Position numbers and translations under genes: made by a program. Source: Coriaria nepalensis (taxonomy: Eukaryota; Streptophyta; Magnoliopsida; Cucurbitales; Coriariaceae). Taken from it: a stretch of 64,000 nucleotides of DNA. Positions 1 through 10,597 of the stretch are shown here, piece by piece (position 1 is the first letter of the stretch; each line of letters begins with the position of its first letter). The stretch spans positions 10,249,209 through 10,313,208 of the forward strand of contig CP114482.1 in assembly GCA_027186245.1 (NCBI GenBank), written 5' to 3'. A model generated the notes under the pieces. That model saw only the letters and a list, made by a program, of their open reading frames with translations, ran no database searches and was not told the origin of the DNA.

Positions 1-180
1 TCTTTCGAATTACTTTTAATTAATTTAATGACTAGAGAAGACTCAATGACATGATTTTAAGGGTAAACAAACGCACCATTGCCTTCAATAGATCAATTGC
101 ATGTTTTGCACAAAAGTCGTGTTCGAAATGTGAAAATAGAAATCGTTTGAATTGATTTCGAATGATTTATTGACTAAAAG

Positions 181-187
181 TGACTCA
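181..187. other. TGACTCA palindrome in monomer B (representative of many)
   Basis: Nearly every Type 1 B monomer carries AAAAGTGACTCAATGAC, a full TGACTCA palindrome. It matches the known consensus for bZIP proteins (AP-1/GCN4 class). A, C and D usually read AGACTCA and lack it. Presence is directly visible; any binding is inference. Confidence 0.5.
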
Positions 188-238
188 ATGACATGCTTTT
201 AAGGCAATACAAACGCATAATTGCCATCAAAATATCTA

Positions 239-246
239 ATGCAAAT
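239..246 (+). other. ATGCAAAT octamer in monomer B (representative of many)
   Basis: Most Type 1 B monomers contain ATGCAAAT, 58 bp downstream (start to start) of the TGACTCA. The sequence equals the octamer motif known for animal POU factors. It is altered in Type 2 B monomers (ATTCCAAAT or TTGCAAAT in sense orientation) and in the GTAACGGAAAT sub-variant. Functional meaning is unknown. Confidence 0.4.
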
Positions 247-572
247 TATGCACGAAAGTCGTGGTCCAAGTACGAAAATAGATTTCGTTAGAATTGCTTT
301 GAAATGATTTAATTTCTAGAAGAGACTCAATGACGTGATTTCAAGGCTAAGCAATGGATAGTTTGCTTGAATATATCTATTGCAACTTATGCACAAAAGT
401 CTCGTTTAAAGAGCAAAAATAGAATTCGTTCGAATTGCTTTCAAATGATTTGATGACTAGAAGAGACTCAATGACATGATTTTAAGGCTAAAAGAAAGAA
501 TGCATAGTTCTCCTCAATGGTTGAATTGGAAGTTCTGAACGAAAGTCGTGTTTGAAGTGCCAAAAAATAGAA

Positions 573-714
573 TTCTTTCGAATTAGTTTTAATTGATTTA
601 ATGACTAGAGAAGACTCAATGACATGATTTTAAGGCTAAACAAACGCATAATTTCCTTCAATAGATCAATTGCTCGTTTTGCACAAAAGTCGTGTTCGAA
701 ATGTGAAAATAGAA
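573..714 (+). repeat. Representative monomer A (142 bp)
   Basis: Class A begins TTCTTTCGAATTA. Its diagnostic central stretch reads AAACAAACGCATAATT then TCAATAGATCAATTGCATG, followed by GCACAAAAGTCGTGTTCG. An EcoRI-type GAATTC spans the D/A joint (570-575). Some A copies at 1.1-2.9 kb have lost the TC of GACTCA (AGAAGACCAATGAC). Many copies between 30.8 and 48.5 kb read GAGATGACTCA instead of GAGAAGACTCA. Confidence 0.93.
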
Positions 715-856
715 ATCGTTTGAATTGATTTCGAATGATTTATTGACTAAAAGTGACTCAATGACATGCTTTTAAGGCAATACAAACGCATAATTGCCAT
801 CAAAATATCTAATGCAAATTACGCACGAAAGTCGTGGTTCAAGTACGAAAATAGAT
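715..856 (+). repeat. Representative monomer B (142 bp)
   Basis: Class B begins ATCGTTTGAATTGATTTCG. It carries AAAAGTGACTCAATGAC, so the shared core here contains a complete TGACTCA palindrome. The central stretch has GCCATCAAAATATCTAATG followed by CAAATTATGCACG, which includes ATGCAAAT. It ends AAGTACGAAAATAGAT. A sub-variant with TCCATAAAAATATCTAATG is common between 6 and 29 kb, and another with AAAAGATGTAACGGAAAT recurs between 20.7 and 47 kb. Confidence 0.93.
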
Positions 857-997
857 TTCGTTAGAATTGCTTTGAAATGATTTAATTTCTAGAAGAGACT
901 CAATGACGTGATTTCAAGGCTAAGCAATGGATAGTTTGCTTGAATATATCTATTGCAAGTTATGCACAAAAGTCTCATTTAAAGAGCAAAAATAGAA
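857..997 (+). repeat. Representative monomer C (141 bp)
   Basis: Class C begins TTCGTTAGAATTGCTTTG. Its core is the only one reading GACGTGATTTCAAGG rather than GACATGATTTTAAGG. The central stretch is CAATGGATAGTTTGCTTGAA then TATATCTATTGCAA, and the second block is AAAGTCTCGTTTAAAGAGC. A sub-variant with TTTTCATGAATATATCAATT appears from about 30 kb onward. C is the most conserved class by eye. Confidence 0.93.
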
Positions 998-1145
998 TTC
1001 GTTCGAATTGCTTTCAAATGATTTGATGACTAGAAGAGACTCAATGACATGATTTTAAGGGTAAAAGAAAGAATGCATAGTTCTCCTCAATGGTTGAATT
1101 GGAAGTTCTAAACGAAAGTCGTGTTTGAAGTGCCAAAAAATAGAA
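998..1145 (+). repeat. Representative monomer D (148 bp; 144 bp in most units)
   Basis: Class D begins TTCGTTCGAATTGCTTTC with GAATTC spanning the C/D joint (995-1000). Its central stretch is GCATAGTTCTCCTCAATGG then TTGAATTGGAAGTTCTGAAC, and it ends GAAGTGCCAAAAAATAGAA. This copy has the longer AAAAGAAAGAATGC form (an extra GAAA), which accounts for 573-bp rather than 569-bp units. The two GAATTC sites per tetramer are 148 and 425 bp apart here. Confidence 0.93.
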
Positions 1146-1429
1146 TTCTTTCGAATTACTTTTAATTAATTTAATGACTAGAGAAGACCAATGACATGAT
1201 TTTAAGGCTAAACAAACGCATAATTGCCTTCAATAGATCAATTGCAGGTTTTGCACAAAAGTCGCGTTCGAAATGTGAAAATTGAAATCGTTTGAATTGA
1301 TTTCGAATGATTTATTGACTAAAAGTGACTCAATGACATGCTTTTAAGGCAATACAGACCCATGATTTCCATAAAAATATCTAATGCAAATTATGCACGA
1401 GGGTCGCGCTTCGAGTATGAAAATGGATT

Positions 1430-3820
1430 TCGTTAGAATTGCTTTGAAATGATTTAATTTCTAGAAGAGACTCAATGACGTGATTTCAAGGCTAAACAAT
1501 GGATAGTTTGCTTGAATATATCTATTGCAAGTTATGCACAAAAGTCTCGTTTAAAAAGCAAAAATAGAATTCGTTCGAATTGCTTTCAAATGATTTGATG
1601 ACTAGAAGAGACTCAATGACATGATTTTAAGGGTAAAAGAAAGAATGCATAGTTCTCCTCAATGGTTGAATTGGAAGTTCTAAACGAAAGTCGTGTTTGA
1701 AGTGCCAAAAAATAGAATTCTTTCGAATTACTTTTAATTAATTTAATGACTAGAGAAGACCAATGACATGATTTTAAGGCTAAACAAACGCATAATTGCC
1801 TTCAATAGATCAATTGCATGTTTTGCACAAAAGTCGCGTTCGAAATGTGAAAATTGAAATCGTTTTAATTGATTTTGAATGATTTATTGACTAAAAGTGA
1901 CTCAATGACATGCTTTTAAGGCAATACAGACGCATGGTTTCCATAAAAATATGTAATGCAAATTATGCACGAGAGTCGTGGTTCAAGTACGAAAATGGAT
2001 TTCGTTAGAATTGCTTTGAAATGATTTAATTTCTAGAAGAGACTCAATGACGTGATTTCAAGGCTAAACAATGGATAGTTTGCTTGAATATATCTATTGC
2101 AACTTATGCACAAAAGTCTCGTTTAAAGAGCAAAAATAGAATTCGTTCGAATTGCTTTCAAATGATTTGATGACTAGAAGAGACTCAATGACATGATTTT
2201 AAGGCTAAAAGAATGCATAGTTCTCCTCAATGGTTGAATTGGAAGTTCTGAACGAAACTCGTGTTTAAAGTGCCAAAAAATAGAATTCTTTCGGATTACT
2301 TTTAATTAATTTAATGACTAGAGAAGACTCAATGACATGATTTTAAGGCTAAACAAACGCATAATTGCCTTCAATAGATCAATTGCATGTTTTGCACAAA
2401 AGTCGTGTTCGAAATGTGAAAATAGAAATCGTTTGAATTGATTTCGAATGATTTATTGACTAAAAGTGACTCAATGACATGCTTTTAAGGCAATACAAAG
2501 GCATAGTTGCCATCAAAATATCTAATGCAAATTATGCACGAAAGTCGTGGTCCAAGTACGAAAATAGATTTCGTTAGAATTGCTTTGAAATGATTTAATT
2601 TCTAGAAGAGACTCAATGACGTGATTTCAAGGCTAAACAATGGATAGTTTGCTTGAATATATCTATTGCAAGTTATGCACAAAAGTCTCGTTTAAAAAGC
2701 AAAAATAGAATTCGTTCGAATTGCTTTCAAATGATTTGATGACTAGAAGAGACTCAATGACATGATTTTAAGGGTAAAAGAAAGAATGCATAGTTCTCCT
2801 CAATGGTTGAATTGGAAGTTCTAAACGAAAGTCGTGTTTGAAGTGCCAAAAAATAGAATTCTTTCGAATTACTTTTAATTAATTTAATGACTAGAGAAGA
2901 CCAATGACATGATTTTAAGGCTAAACAAACGCATAATTGCCTTCAATAGATCAATTGCATGTTTTGCACAAAAGTCGCGTTCGAAATGTGAAAATTGAAA
3001 TCGTTTTAATTGATTTTGAATGATTTATTGACTAAAAGTGACTCAATGACATGCTTTTAAGGCAATACAGACGCATGGTTTCCATAAAAATATGTAATGC
3101 AAATTATGCACGAGAGTCGTGGTTCAAGTACGAAAATGGATTTCGTTAGAATTGCTTTGAAATGATTTAATTTCTAGAAGAGACTCAATGACGTGATTTC
3201 AAGGCTAAACAATGGATAGTTTGCTTGAATATATCTATTGCAACTTATGCACAAAAGTCTCGTTTAAAGAGCAAAAATAGAATTCGTTCGAATTGCTTTC
3301 AAATGATTTGATGACTAGAAGAGACTCAATGACATGATTTTAAGGCTAAAAGAATGCATAGTTCTCCTCAATGGTTGAATTGGAAGTTCTGAACGAAACT
3401 CGTGTTTGAAGTGCCAAAAAATAGAATTCTTTCGGATTACTTTTAATTAATTTAATGACTAGAGAAGACTCAATGAAATGATTTTAAGGCTAAACAAACG
3501 CATAATTGCCTTCAATAGATCAATTGCATGTTTTGCACAAAAGTCGTGTTCGAAATGTGAAAATAGAAATCGTTTGAATTGATTTCGAATGATTTATTGA
3601 CTAAAAGTGACTCAATGACATGCTTTTAAGGCAATACAAAGGCATAGTTGCCATCAAAATATCTAATGCAAATTATGCACGAAAGTCGTGGTCCAAGTAC
3701 AAAAATAGATTTCGTTAGAATTGCTTTGAAATGATTTAATTTCTAGAAGAGACTCAATGACGTGATTTCAAGGCTAAACAATGGATAGTTTGCTTGAATA
3801 TATCTATTGCAAGTTATGCA
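1430..3820 (+). repeat. 1,141-bp octamer HOR, about 2.1 copies
   Basis: Units starting at 1719/2287 and 2860/3428 pair with an offset of 1,141 bp. They share rare variants, for example CAGACGCATGGTTTCC at about 1,928 and 3,068, and GAGAAGACCAATGAC at about 1,755 and 2,896. Similarity with this offset begins near 1,430 and stops near 3,820, where TCTCGTTTAAAAAGC gives way to TCTCATTTAAAGAGC. Edges are by eye. Confidence 0.8.
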
Positions 3821-6614
3821 CAAAAGTCTCATTTAAAGAGCAAAAATAGAATTCGTTCGAATTGCTTTCAAATGATTTGATGAGTAGAAGAGACTCAATG
3901 ACATGATTTTAAGGCTAAAAGAAAGAATGCATAGTTCTCCTCAATGGTGGAATTGGAAGTTCTGAACGAAAGTCGTGTTTGAAGTGCAAAAAAATAGAAT
4001 TCTTTCGAATTACTTTTAATTAATTTAATGACTAGAGAAGACTCAATGACATGATTTTAAGGGTAAACAAATGCACCATTGCCTTCAATAGATCAATTGC
4101 ATGTTTTGCACAAAAGTCGTGTTCGAAATGTGAAAATAGAAATCGTTTGAATTGATTTCGAATGATTTATTGACTAAAAGTGACTCAATGACATGCTTTT
4201 AAGGCAATACAAACGCATAATTGCCATCAAAATATCTAATGCAAATTATGCACGAAATTCGTGGTTCAAGTACGAAAATAGATTTGGTTAGAATTGCTTT
4301 GAAATGATTTAATTTCTAGAAGAGACTCAATGACGTGATTTCAAGGCTAAGCAATGGATAGTTTGCTTGAATATATCTATTGCAACTTATGCACAAAAGT
4401 CTCGTTTAAAGAGCAAAAATAGAATTCGTTCGAATTGCTTTCAAATGATTTGAAGACTAGAAGAGACTCAATGACATGATTTTAAGGGTAAAAGAAAGAA
4501 TGCATAGTTCTCCTCAATGGTTGAATTGGAAGTTCTGAACGAAAGTCGTGTTTGAAGTGCCAAAAAATAGAATTCTTTCGAATTAGTTTTAATTGATTTA
4601 ATGACTAGAGAAGACTCAATGACATGATTTTAAGGCTAAACAAACGCATAATTTCCTTCAATAGATCAATTGCATGTTTTGCACAAAAGTCGTGTTCGAA
4701 ATGTGAAAATAGAAATCGTTTGAATTGATTTCGAATGATTTATTGACTAAAAGTGACTCAATGACATGCTTTTAAGGCAATACAAAGGCATAGTTGCCAT
4801 CAAAATATCTAATGCAAATTATGCACGAAAGTCGTGGTCCAAGTACGAAAATAGATTTCGTTAGAATTGCTTTGAAATGATTTAATTTCTAGAAGAGACT
4901 CAATGACGTGATTTCAAGGCTAAACAATGGATAGTTTGCTTGAATATATCTATTGCAAGTTATGCACAAAAGTCTCATTTAAAGAGCAAAAGTAGAATTC
5001 GTTCGAATTGCTTTCAAATGATTTGATGAGTAGAAGAGACTCAATGACATGATTTTAAGGCTAAAAGAAAGAATGCATAGTTCTCCTCAATGGTTGAATT
5101 GGAAGTTCTGAACGAATGTCGTGTTTGAAGTGCAAAAAAATAGAATTCTTTCGAATTACTTTTAATTAATTTAATGACTAGAGAAGACTCAATGACATGA
5201 TTTTAAGGGTAAACAAACGCACCATTGCCTTCAATAGATCAATTGCATGTTTTGCACAAAAGTCGTGTTCGAAATGTGAAAATAGAAATCGTTTGAATTG
5301 ATTTCGAATGATTTATTGACTAAAAGTGACTCAATGACATGCTTTTAAGGCAATACAAACGCATAATTGCCATCAAAATATCTAATGCAAATTATGCACG
5401 AAATTCGTGGTTCAAGTACGAAAATAGATTTCGTTAGAATTGCTTTGAAATGATTTAATTTCTAGAAGAGACTCAATGACGTGATTTCAAGGCTAAGCAA
5501 TGGATAGTTTGCTTGAATATATCTATTGCAACTTATGCACAAAAGTCTCGTTTAAAGAGCAAAAATAGAATTCGTTCAAATTGCTTTCAAATGATTTGAT
5601 GACTAGAAGAGACTCAATGACATGATTTTAAGGCTAAAAGAAAGAATGCATAGTTCTCCTCAATGGTTGAGTTGGATGTTCTGAACGAAAGTCGTGTTTG
5701 AAGTGCCAAAAAATAGAATTCTTTCGAATTAGTTTTAATTAATTTAATGACTAGAGAAGACTCAATGACATGATTTTAAGGCTAAACAAACGCATAATTG
5801 CCTTCAATAGATCAATTGCATGTTTTGCACAAAAGTCGTGTTTGAAATGCGAAAATAGAAATCGTTTGAATTGATTTCGAATGATTTATTGACTAAAAGT
5901 GACTCAATGACATGATTTTAAGGCTATACAAACCCGTAGTTGCCGTCAAAATGTCTAATGCAAATTATGCAAGAAAGTCGTGGTTCAAGTACGAAAATAG
6001 ATTTCGTTCGAATTGCTTTGAAATGATTTAATTTCTAGAAGAGACTCAATGACGTGATTTCAAGGCTAAACAATGGATAGTTTGCTTGAATATATCTAGT
6101 GCAAGTTATGCACAAAAGTCTCATTTAAAGAGCAAAAATAGAATTCGTTCGAATTGCTTTCAAATGATTTGATGACTAGAAGAGACTCAATGACATGATT
6201 TTAAGGCTAAAATAATGTATAGTTCTCCTCAATGGTTGAATTGGAAGTTCTGAACGAAAGTCGTGTTTGAAGTGCCAAAAAATAGAATTCTTTCGAATTA
6301 CTTTTAATTGATTTAATGACTAGAGATTAGTCAATGACATGATTTTAAGGCCAAACAAACGCATAATTGCCTTCAATAGATCAATTGCATATTTTGCACA
6401 AAAGTCGTGTTTGGAATGCGAAAATAGAAATCGTTTGAATTGATTTCGAATGATTTATTGATTAAAAGTGACACAATGACATGCTTTTAAGGCAATACAG
6501 ACGCATAGCTTCCATAAAAATATCTAATGAAAATTATGCACGAAAGTCGTGGTTCAAGTACGAAAATAGATTTTGTTAGAATTGCTTTGAAATGATTTAA
6601 TTTCTAAAACAGAA

Positions 6615-9600
6615 TCAATGACGTGATTTCAAGGCTAAACAATGGATAGTTTGCTTGAATATATCTACTGCAAGTTATGCACAAAAGTCTCGTTTAAAGA
6701 GCAAAAATAGAATTCGTTCGAATTGCTTTCAAATGATTTGATGACTAGAAGAGACTCAATGACATGATTTTAAGGCTAAAAGAATGCATAGTTCTCCTCA
6801 ATGGTTGAATTGGAAGTTCTGAACGAAAGTCGTGTTTGAAGTGCCAAAAAATAGAATTCTTTCGAATTACTTTTAATTCATTTAATGACTAGAGAAGACT
6901 CAATGACATGATTTTAAGGCTAAACAAACGCATAATTGCCTTCAATAGATCAATTGCATGGTTTGCACAAAAGTCGTGTTCGAAATGTGAAAATTGAAAT
7001 CGTTTGAATTGATTTCGAATGATTTATTGAGTAAAAGTGACTCAATGACATGCTTTTAAGGCAATACAGACGCATAGTTTCCATAAAAATATCTAATGCA
7101 AATTATGCACGAAAGTCGTGGTTCAAGTACGAAAATAGATTTCATTAGAATTGCTTTGAAATGATTTAATTTCTAGAGGAGACTCAATGACGTGATTTCA
7201 AGGCTAAACAATGGATAGTTTGCTTGAATATATCTATTGCAAGTTATGCACAAAAGTCTCGTTTAAAGAGAAAAAATAGAATTCGTTCGAATTGCTTTCA
7301 AATGATTTGATGACTGGAAGAGAGTCAATGACATGATTTTAAGGCTAAAAGAATGCATAGTTCTCCTCAATGGTTGAATTGGATGTTCTGAACGAAAGTC
7401 GTCTTTGAAGTGCCAACAAATAGAATTCTTTCGAATTACTTTTAATTGATTTAATGACTGGAGAAGACTCAATGACATGATTTTAAGGCTAAACAAACGC
7501 ATAATTGCCTTTAATAGATCAATTGCATATTTTGCACAAAAGTCGTGTTTGGAATGCGAAAATAGAAATCGTTTGAATTGATTTCGAATGATTTATTGAT
7601 TAAAAGTGACTCAATGACATACTTTTAAGGCAATACAGACGCATAGCTTTCATAAAAATATCTAATGCAAATTATGCACGAAAGTCGTGGTTCAAGTACG
7701 AAAATAGATTTCGTTAGAATTGCTTTGAAATGATTTAATTTCTAGAACAGAATCAATGACGTGATTTCAAGGCTAAACAATGGATAGTTTGCTTGAATAT
7801 ATCTATTGCAAGTTATGCACAAAAGTCTCGTTTAAAGAGCAAAAATAGAATTCGTTCGAACTGCTTTCAAATGATTTGATGACTGGAAGAGACTCAATGA
7901 CATGATTTTAAGGCTAAAAGAATACATAGTTCTCCTCAATGGTTGAATTTGAAGTTCTGAACGAAAGTCATGTTTGAAGTGCCAAAAAATAGAATTCTTT
8001 CGAATTGCTTTTAATTAATTTAATGACTAGAGAATACTCAATGATATGATTTTAAGGCTAAACAAACGCATAATTGCCTTCAATATATCAATTGCATGTT
8101 TTGCACAAAAGTCGTGTTTGAAATGTGAAAATAGAAATCGTTTGAATTGATTTCGAATGATTTATTGACTAAAAGTGACTCAACGACCTGATTTTAAGGC
8201 TATACAAATGCATAGTTGCCATCAAAAGATCTAATGCAAATTATGCAAGAAAGTCGTGGTTCAAGTACGAAAATAGATTTCGTTCGAATTGCGTTGAAAT
8301 GATTTAATTTCTCGAAGAGACTCAATGACGTGATTTCAAGGCTAAACAATGGATAGTTTGCTTGAATATATCTATTGCAAGTTATGCACAAAAGTCTCGT
8401 TTAAAGAGCAAAAATAGAATTCGTTCGAATTGCTTTCAAATGATTTCATGACTAGAAGAGACACAATGACATGATTTTAAGGCTAAAATAATGCATAGTT
8501 CTCCTCAATGGTTGAATTGGAAGTTCTGAACGACAGTCGTGTTTGAAGTGCCAAAAAATAGAATTCTTTCGAATTACTTTTAATTAATTTAATGACTAGA
8601 GAAGACTCAATGACATGATTTTAAGGCTAAACAAACGCATAATTGCCTTCAATAGATCAATTGCATGTTTTGCACAAAAGTCGTGTTCGAAATGTGAAAA
8701 TTGAAATCATTCGAATTGATTTCGAATGACTTATTGACTAAAAGTGACTCAATGACATGCTTTTAAGGCAATACAAACGCATAGTTGCCATCAAAATATC
8801 TAATGCAAATTGTGCACGAAAGTCGTGATTCAACTACGAAAATAGATTTCGTTAGAATTGCTTTGAAATGATTTAATTTCCAGAAGAGACTCAATGACGT
8901 GATTTCAAGGCTAAACAATGGATAGTTTGCTTGAATATATCTATTGCAAGTTATGCACAAAAGTCTCGTTTAAAGAGCAAAAATAGAATTCGTTCGAATT
9001 GCTTTCAAACGATTTGATGACTAGAAGAGACTCAATGACATTATTTTAAGGCTAAAAGAATGCATAGTTGTCCTCAATGGTTGAATTTGAAGTTCTGAAC
9101 GAAAGTCGTGTTTGAAGTGCCAAAAAATAGAATTCTTTCAAATTACTTTTTATTGATTTAATGACTAGAGAAGACTCAATGACATGATTTTAAGGCTAAA
9201 CAAACTCATAATTGCCTTCAATATATCAATTGCATGTTTTGGACAAAAGTCGTGTTTGAAATGCGAAAATAGAAATCGTTTTAATTGATTTCGAATGATT
9301 TATTGACTAAAAGTGACTCAATGACATGATTTTAAGGCTGTACAAACGCATAGTTGCCATCAAAATATCTAATGCAAATTATGCAAGAAAGTCGTGGTTC
9401 AAGTACGAAAATAGATTTCGTTCGAATTGCTTTGAAATGATTTAATTTCTAGAAGAGACTCAATGACGTGATTTCAAGGCTAAACAATGGATAGTTTGCT
9501 TGAATATATCAATTGCAAGTTATGCACAAAAGTCTCATTTAAAGAGCAAAAATAGAATTCGTTCCAATTAGTTTTAATTGATTTAATGACTAGAGAAGAC

Positions 9601-10597
9601 TCAATGACATGATTTTAAGGCTAAAAGAATGCGTAGTTGTCCTCAGTGGTTGAATTTGAAGTTCTGAACGAAAGTCATATTTGAAGTGCCAAAAAATAAA
9701 ATTCTTTCGAATTACTTTTAATTAATTTAATGACTAGAGAAGACTCAATGACATTATTTTAAGGCTAAACAAACGCATAATTGCCTTCAATATATCAATC
9801 GCATGTTTTGCACAAAAGTCGTGTTTGAAAGGTGAACATAGAAATCGTTTGAATTGATTTCGAATGATTTATTGACTAAAAGTGACTCAATGACATGATT
9901 TTAAGGCTATACAAACGCATAGTTGCCATCAAAAGATCTAATGCAAATTATGCAAGAAAGTCGTGGTTCAAGTACGAAAATAGATTTCGTTAGAATTGCT
10001 TTGAAATGACTTAATTTCTAGAAGAGACTCAATGACGTGATTTCAAGGCTAAACAATGGATAGTTTGCTTGAATATATCTATTGCAAATTATGCACAAAA
10101 GTCTCGTTTAAACAGCAAAAATTGAATTCGTTCGAATTGCTTCCAAATGATTTGATGACTAGAAGAGACTCAATGACATGATTTTAAGGCTAAAAGAATG
10201 CATAGTTCTCCCCAATGGTTGAATTGGAAGTTCTGAACGAAAGTCGTGTTTGAAGTGCCAGAAAATAGAATTCTTTCGAATTACTTTTAATTAATTTAAT
10301 GACTAGAGAAGACTCAATGACATGATTTTAAGGCTAAACAAACGCATAATTGCCTTCAATAGATCAATTGCATGTTTTGCACAAAAGTCGTGTTCGAAAT
10401 GTGAAAATTGAAATCGTTTGAATTGATTTCGAATGATTTATTGACTAAAAGTGACTCAATCACATGCTTTTAAGGCAATACAGACGCATTGTTTCCATAA
10501 AAATATCTAATGCAAATTATGCACGAAGGTCGTGGTTCAAGTACGAAAATAGATTTCGTTACAATTGCTTTGAAATGATTTAATTTCTAGAAGAGAC
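6615..10597 (+). repeat. 3,983-bp tandem duplication, copy 1
   Basis: This is seven tetramers that recur immediately downstream with an offset of 3,983 bp. The match with that offset starts after position 6,614, following mismatches at 6,607, 6,610 and 6,614. It ends at 10,630, just before mismatches at 10,631/14,614 and 10,651/14,634. Between these points I found only three substitutions: 7,636 C vs 11,619 T; 8,825 G vs 12,808 T; 9,679 A vs 13,662 G. That puts identity near 99.9%, far higher than between neighbouring tetramers. Confidence 0.92.
9558..9701 (+). repeat. Chimeric D monomer with an A-class 5' half
   Basis: This monomer occupies a D position in the tetramer and ends with D-class sequence (AAAAGAATGCGTAGTTG, then the D tail). 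Its first half is A-class: CCAATTAGTTTTAATTGA and ATGACTAGAGAAGACTC replace the usual D sequence GCTTTCAAATGATTTG and CTAGAAGAGACTC. Length (144 bp) and register are preserved, so a conversion tract is more likely than an insertion. Confidence 0.85.

Larger units (their letters stand above)
1..6614 (+). repeat. Tetramer block with GAAA-extended D monomers
   Basis: Most D monomers in the first 5.7 kb have a 4-bp GAAA duplication (AAAAGAAAGAATGC). Units at about 2.2 and 3.35 kb, and all units from 6.2 kb on, lack it. The start of the window (1 to about 780) also resembles 4,001-4,780 with a 4,000-bp offset (GGGTAAACAAACGCACC variant). The 4,001 and 5,147 units repeat each other at 1,146 bp. Confidence 0.8.

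Noticed and set aside
857..873. TTCGTTAGAATTGC resembling the 5' half of a CENP-B box
   Set aside because: The known core pattern needs TTCG, then A, then CGGG at fixed spacing. The monomers have TGCT where CGGG is required, so only half matches.
7263..7502. Open reading frame of 79 codons on the - strand, repeated at 11,246-11,485
   Set aside because: It lies entirely in satellite sequence, spans a tetramer's C/D/A joints, and its second copy exists because of the 3,983-bp duplication. Other tetramers have stops in the same frame, so there is no sign of coding constraint.
8200..8391. Other 60-65-codon open frames on the - strand (also 8,763-8,960; 12,183-12,374; 12,746-12,943; 34,575-34,757; 47,454-47,651; 48,140-48,337)
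   Set aside because: They are near-identical chance frames produced by the repeat itself, broken by single substitutions in neighbouring units. There is no start context, domain or conservation to support them as genes.
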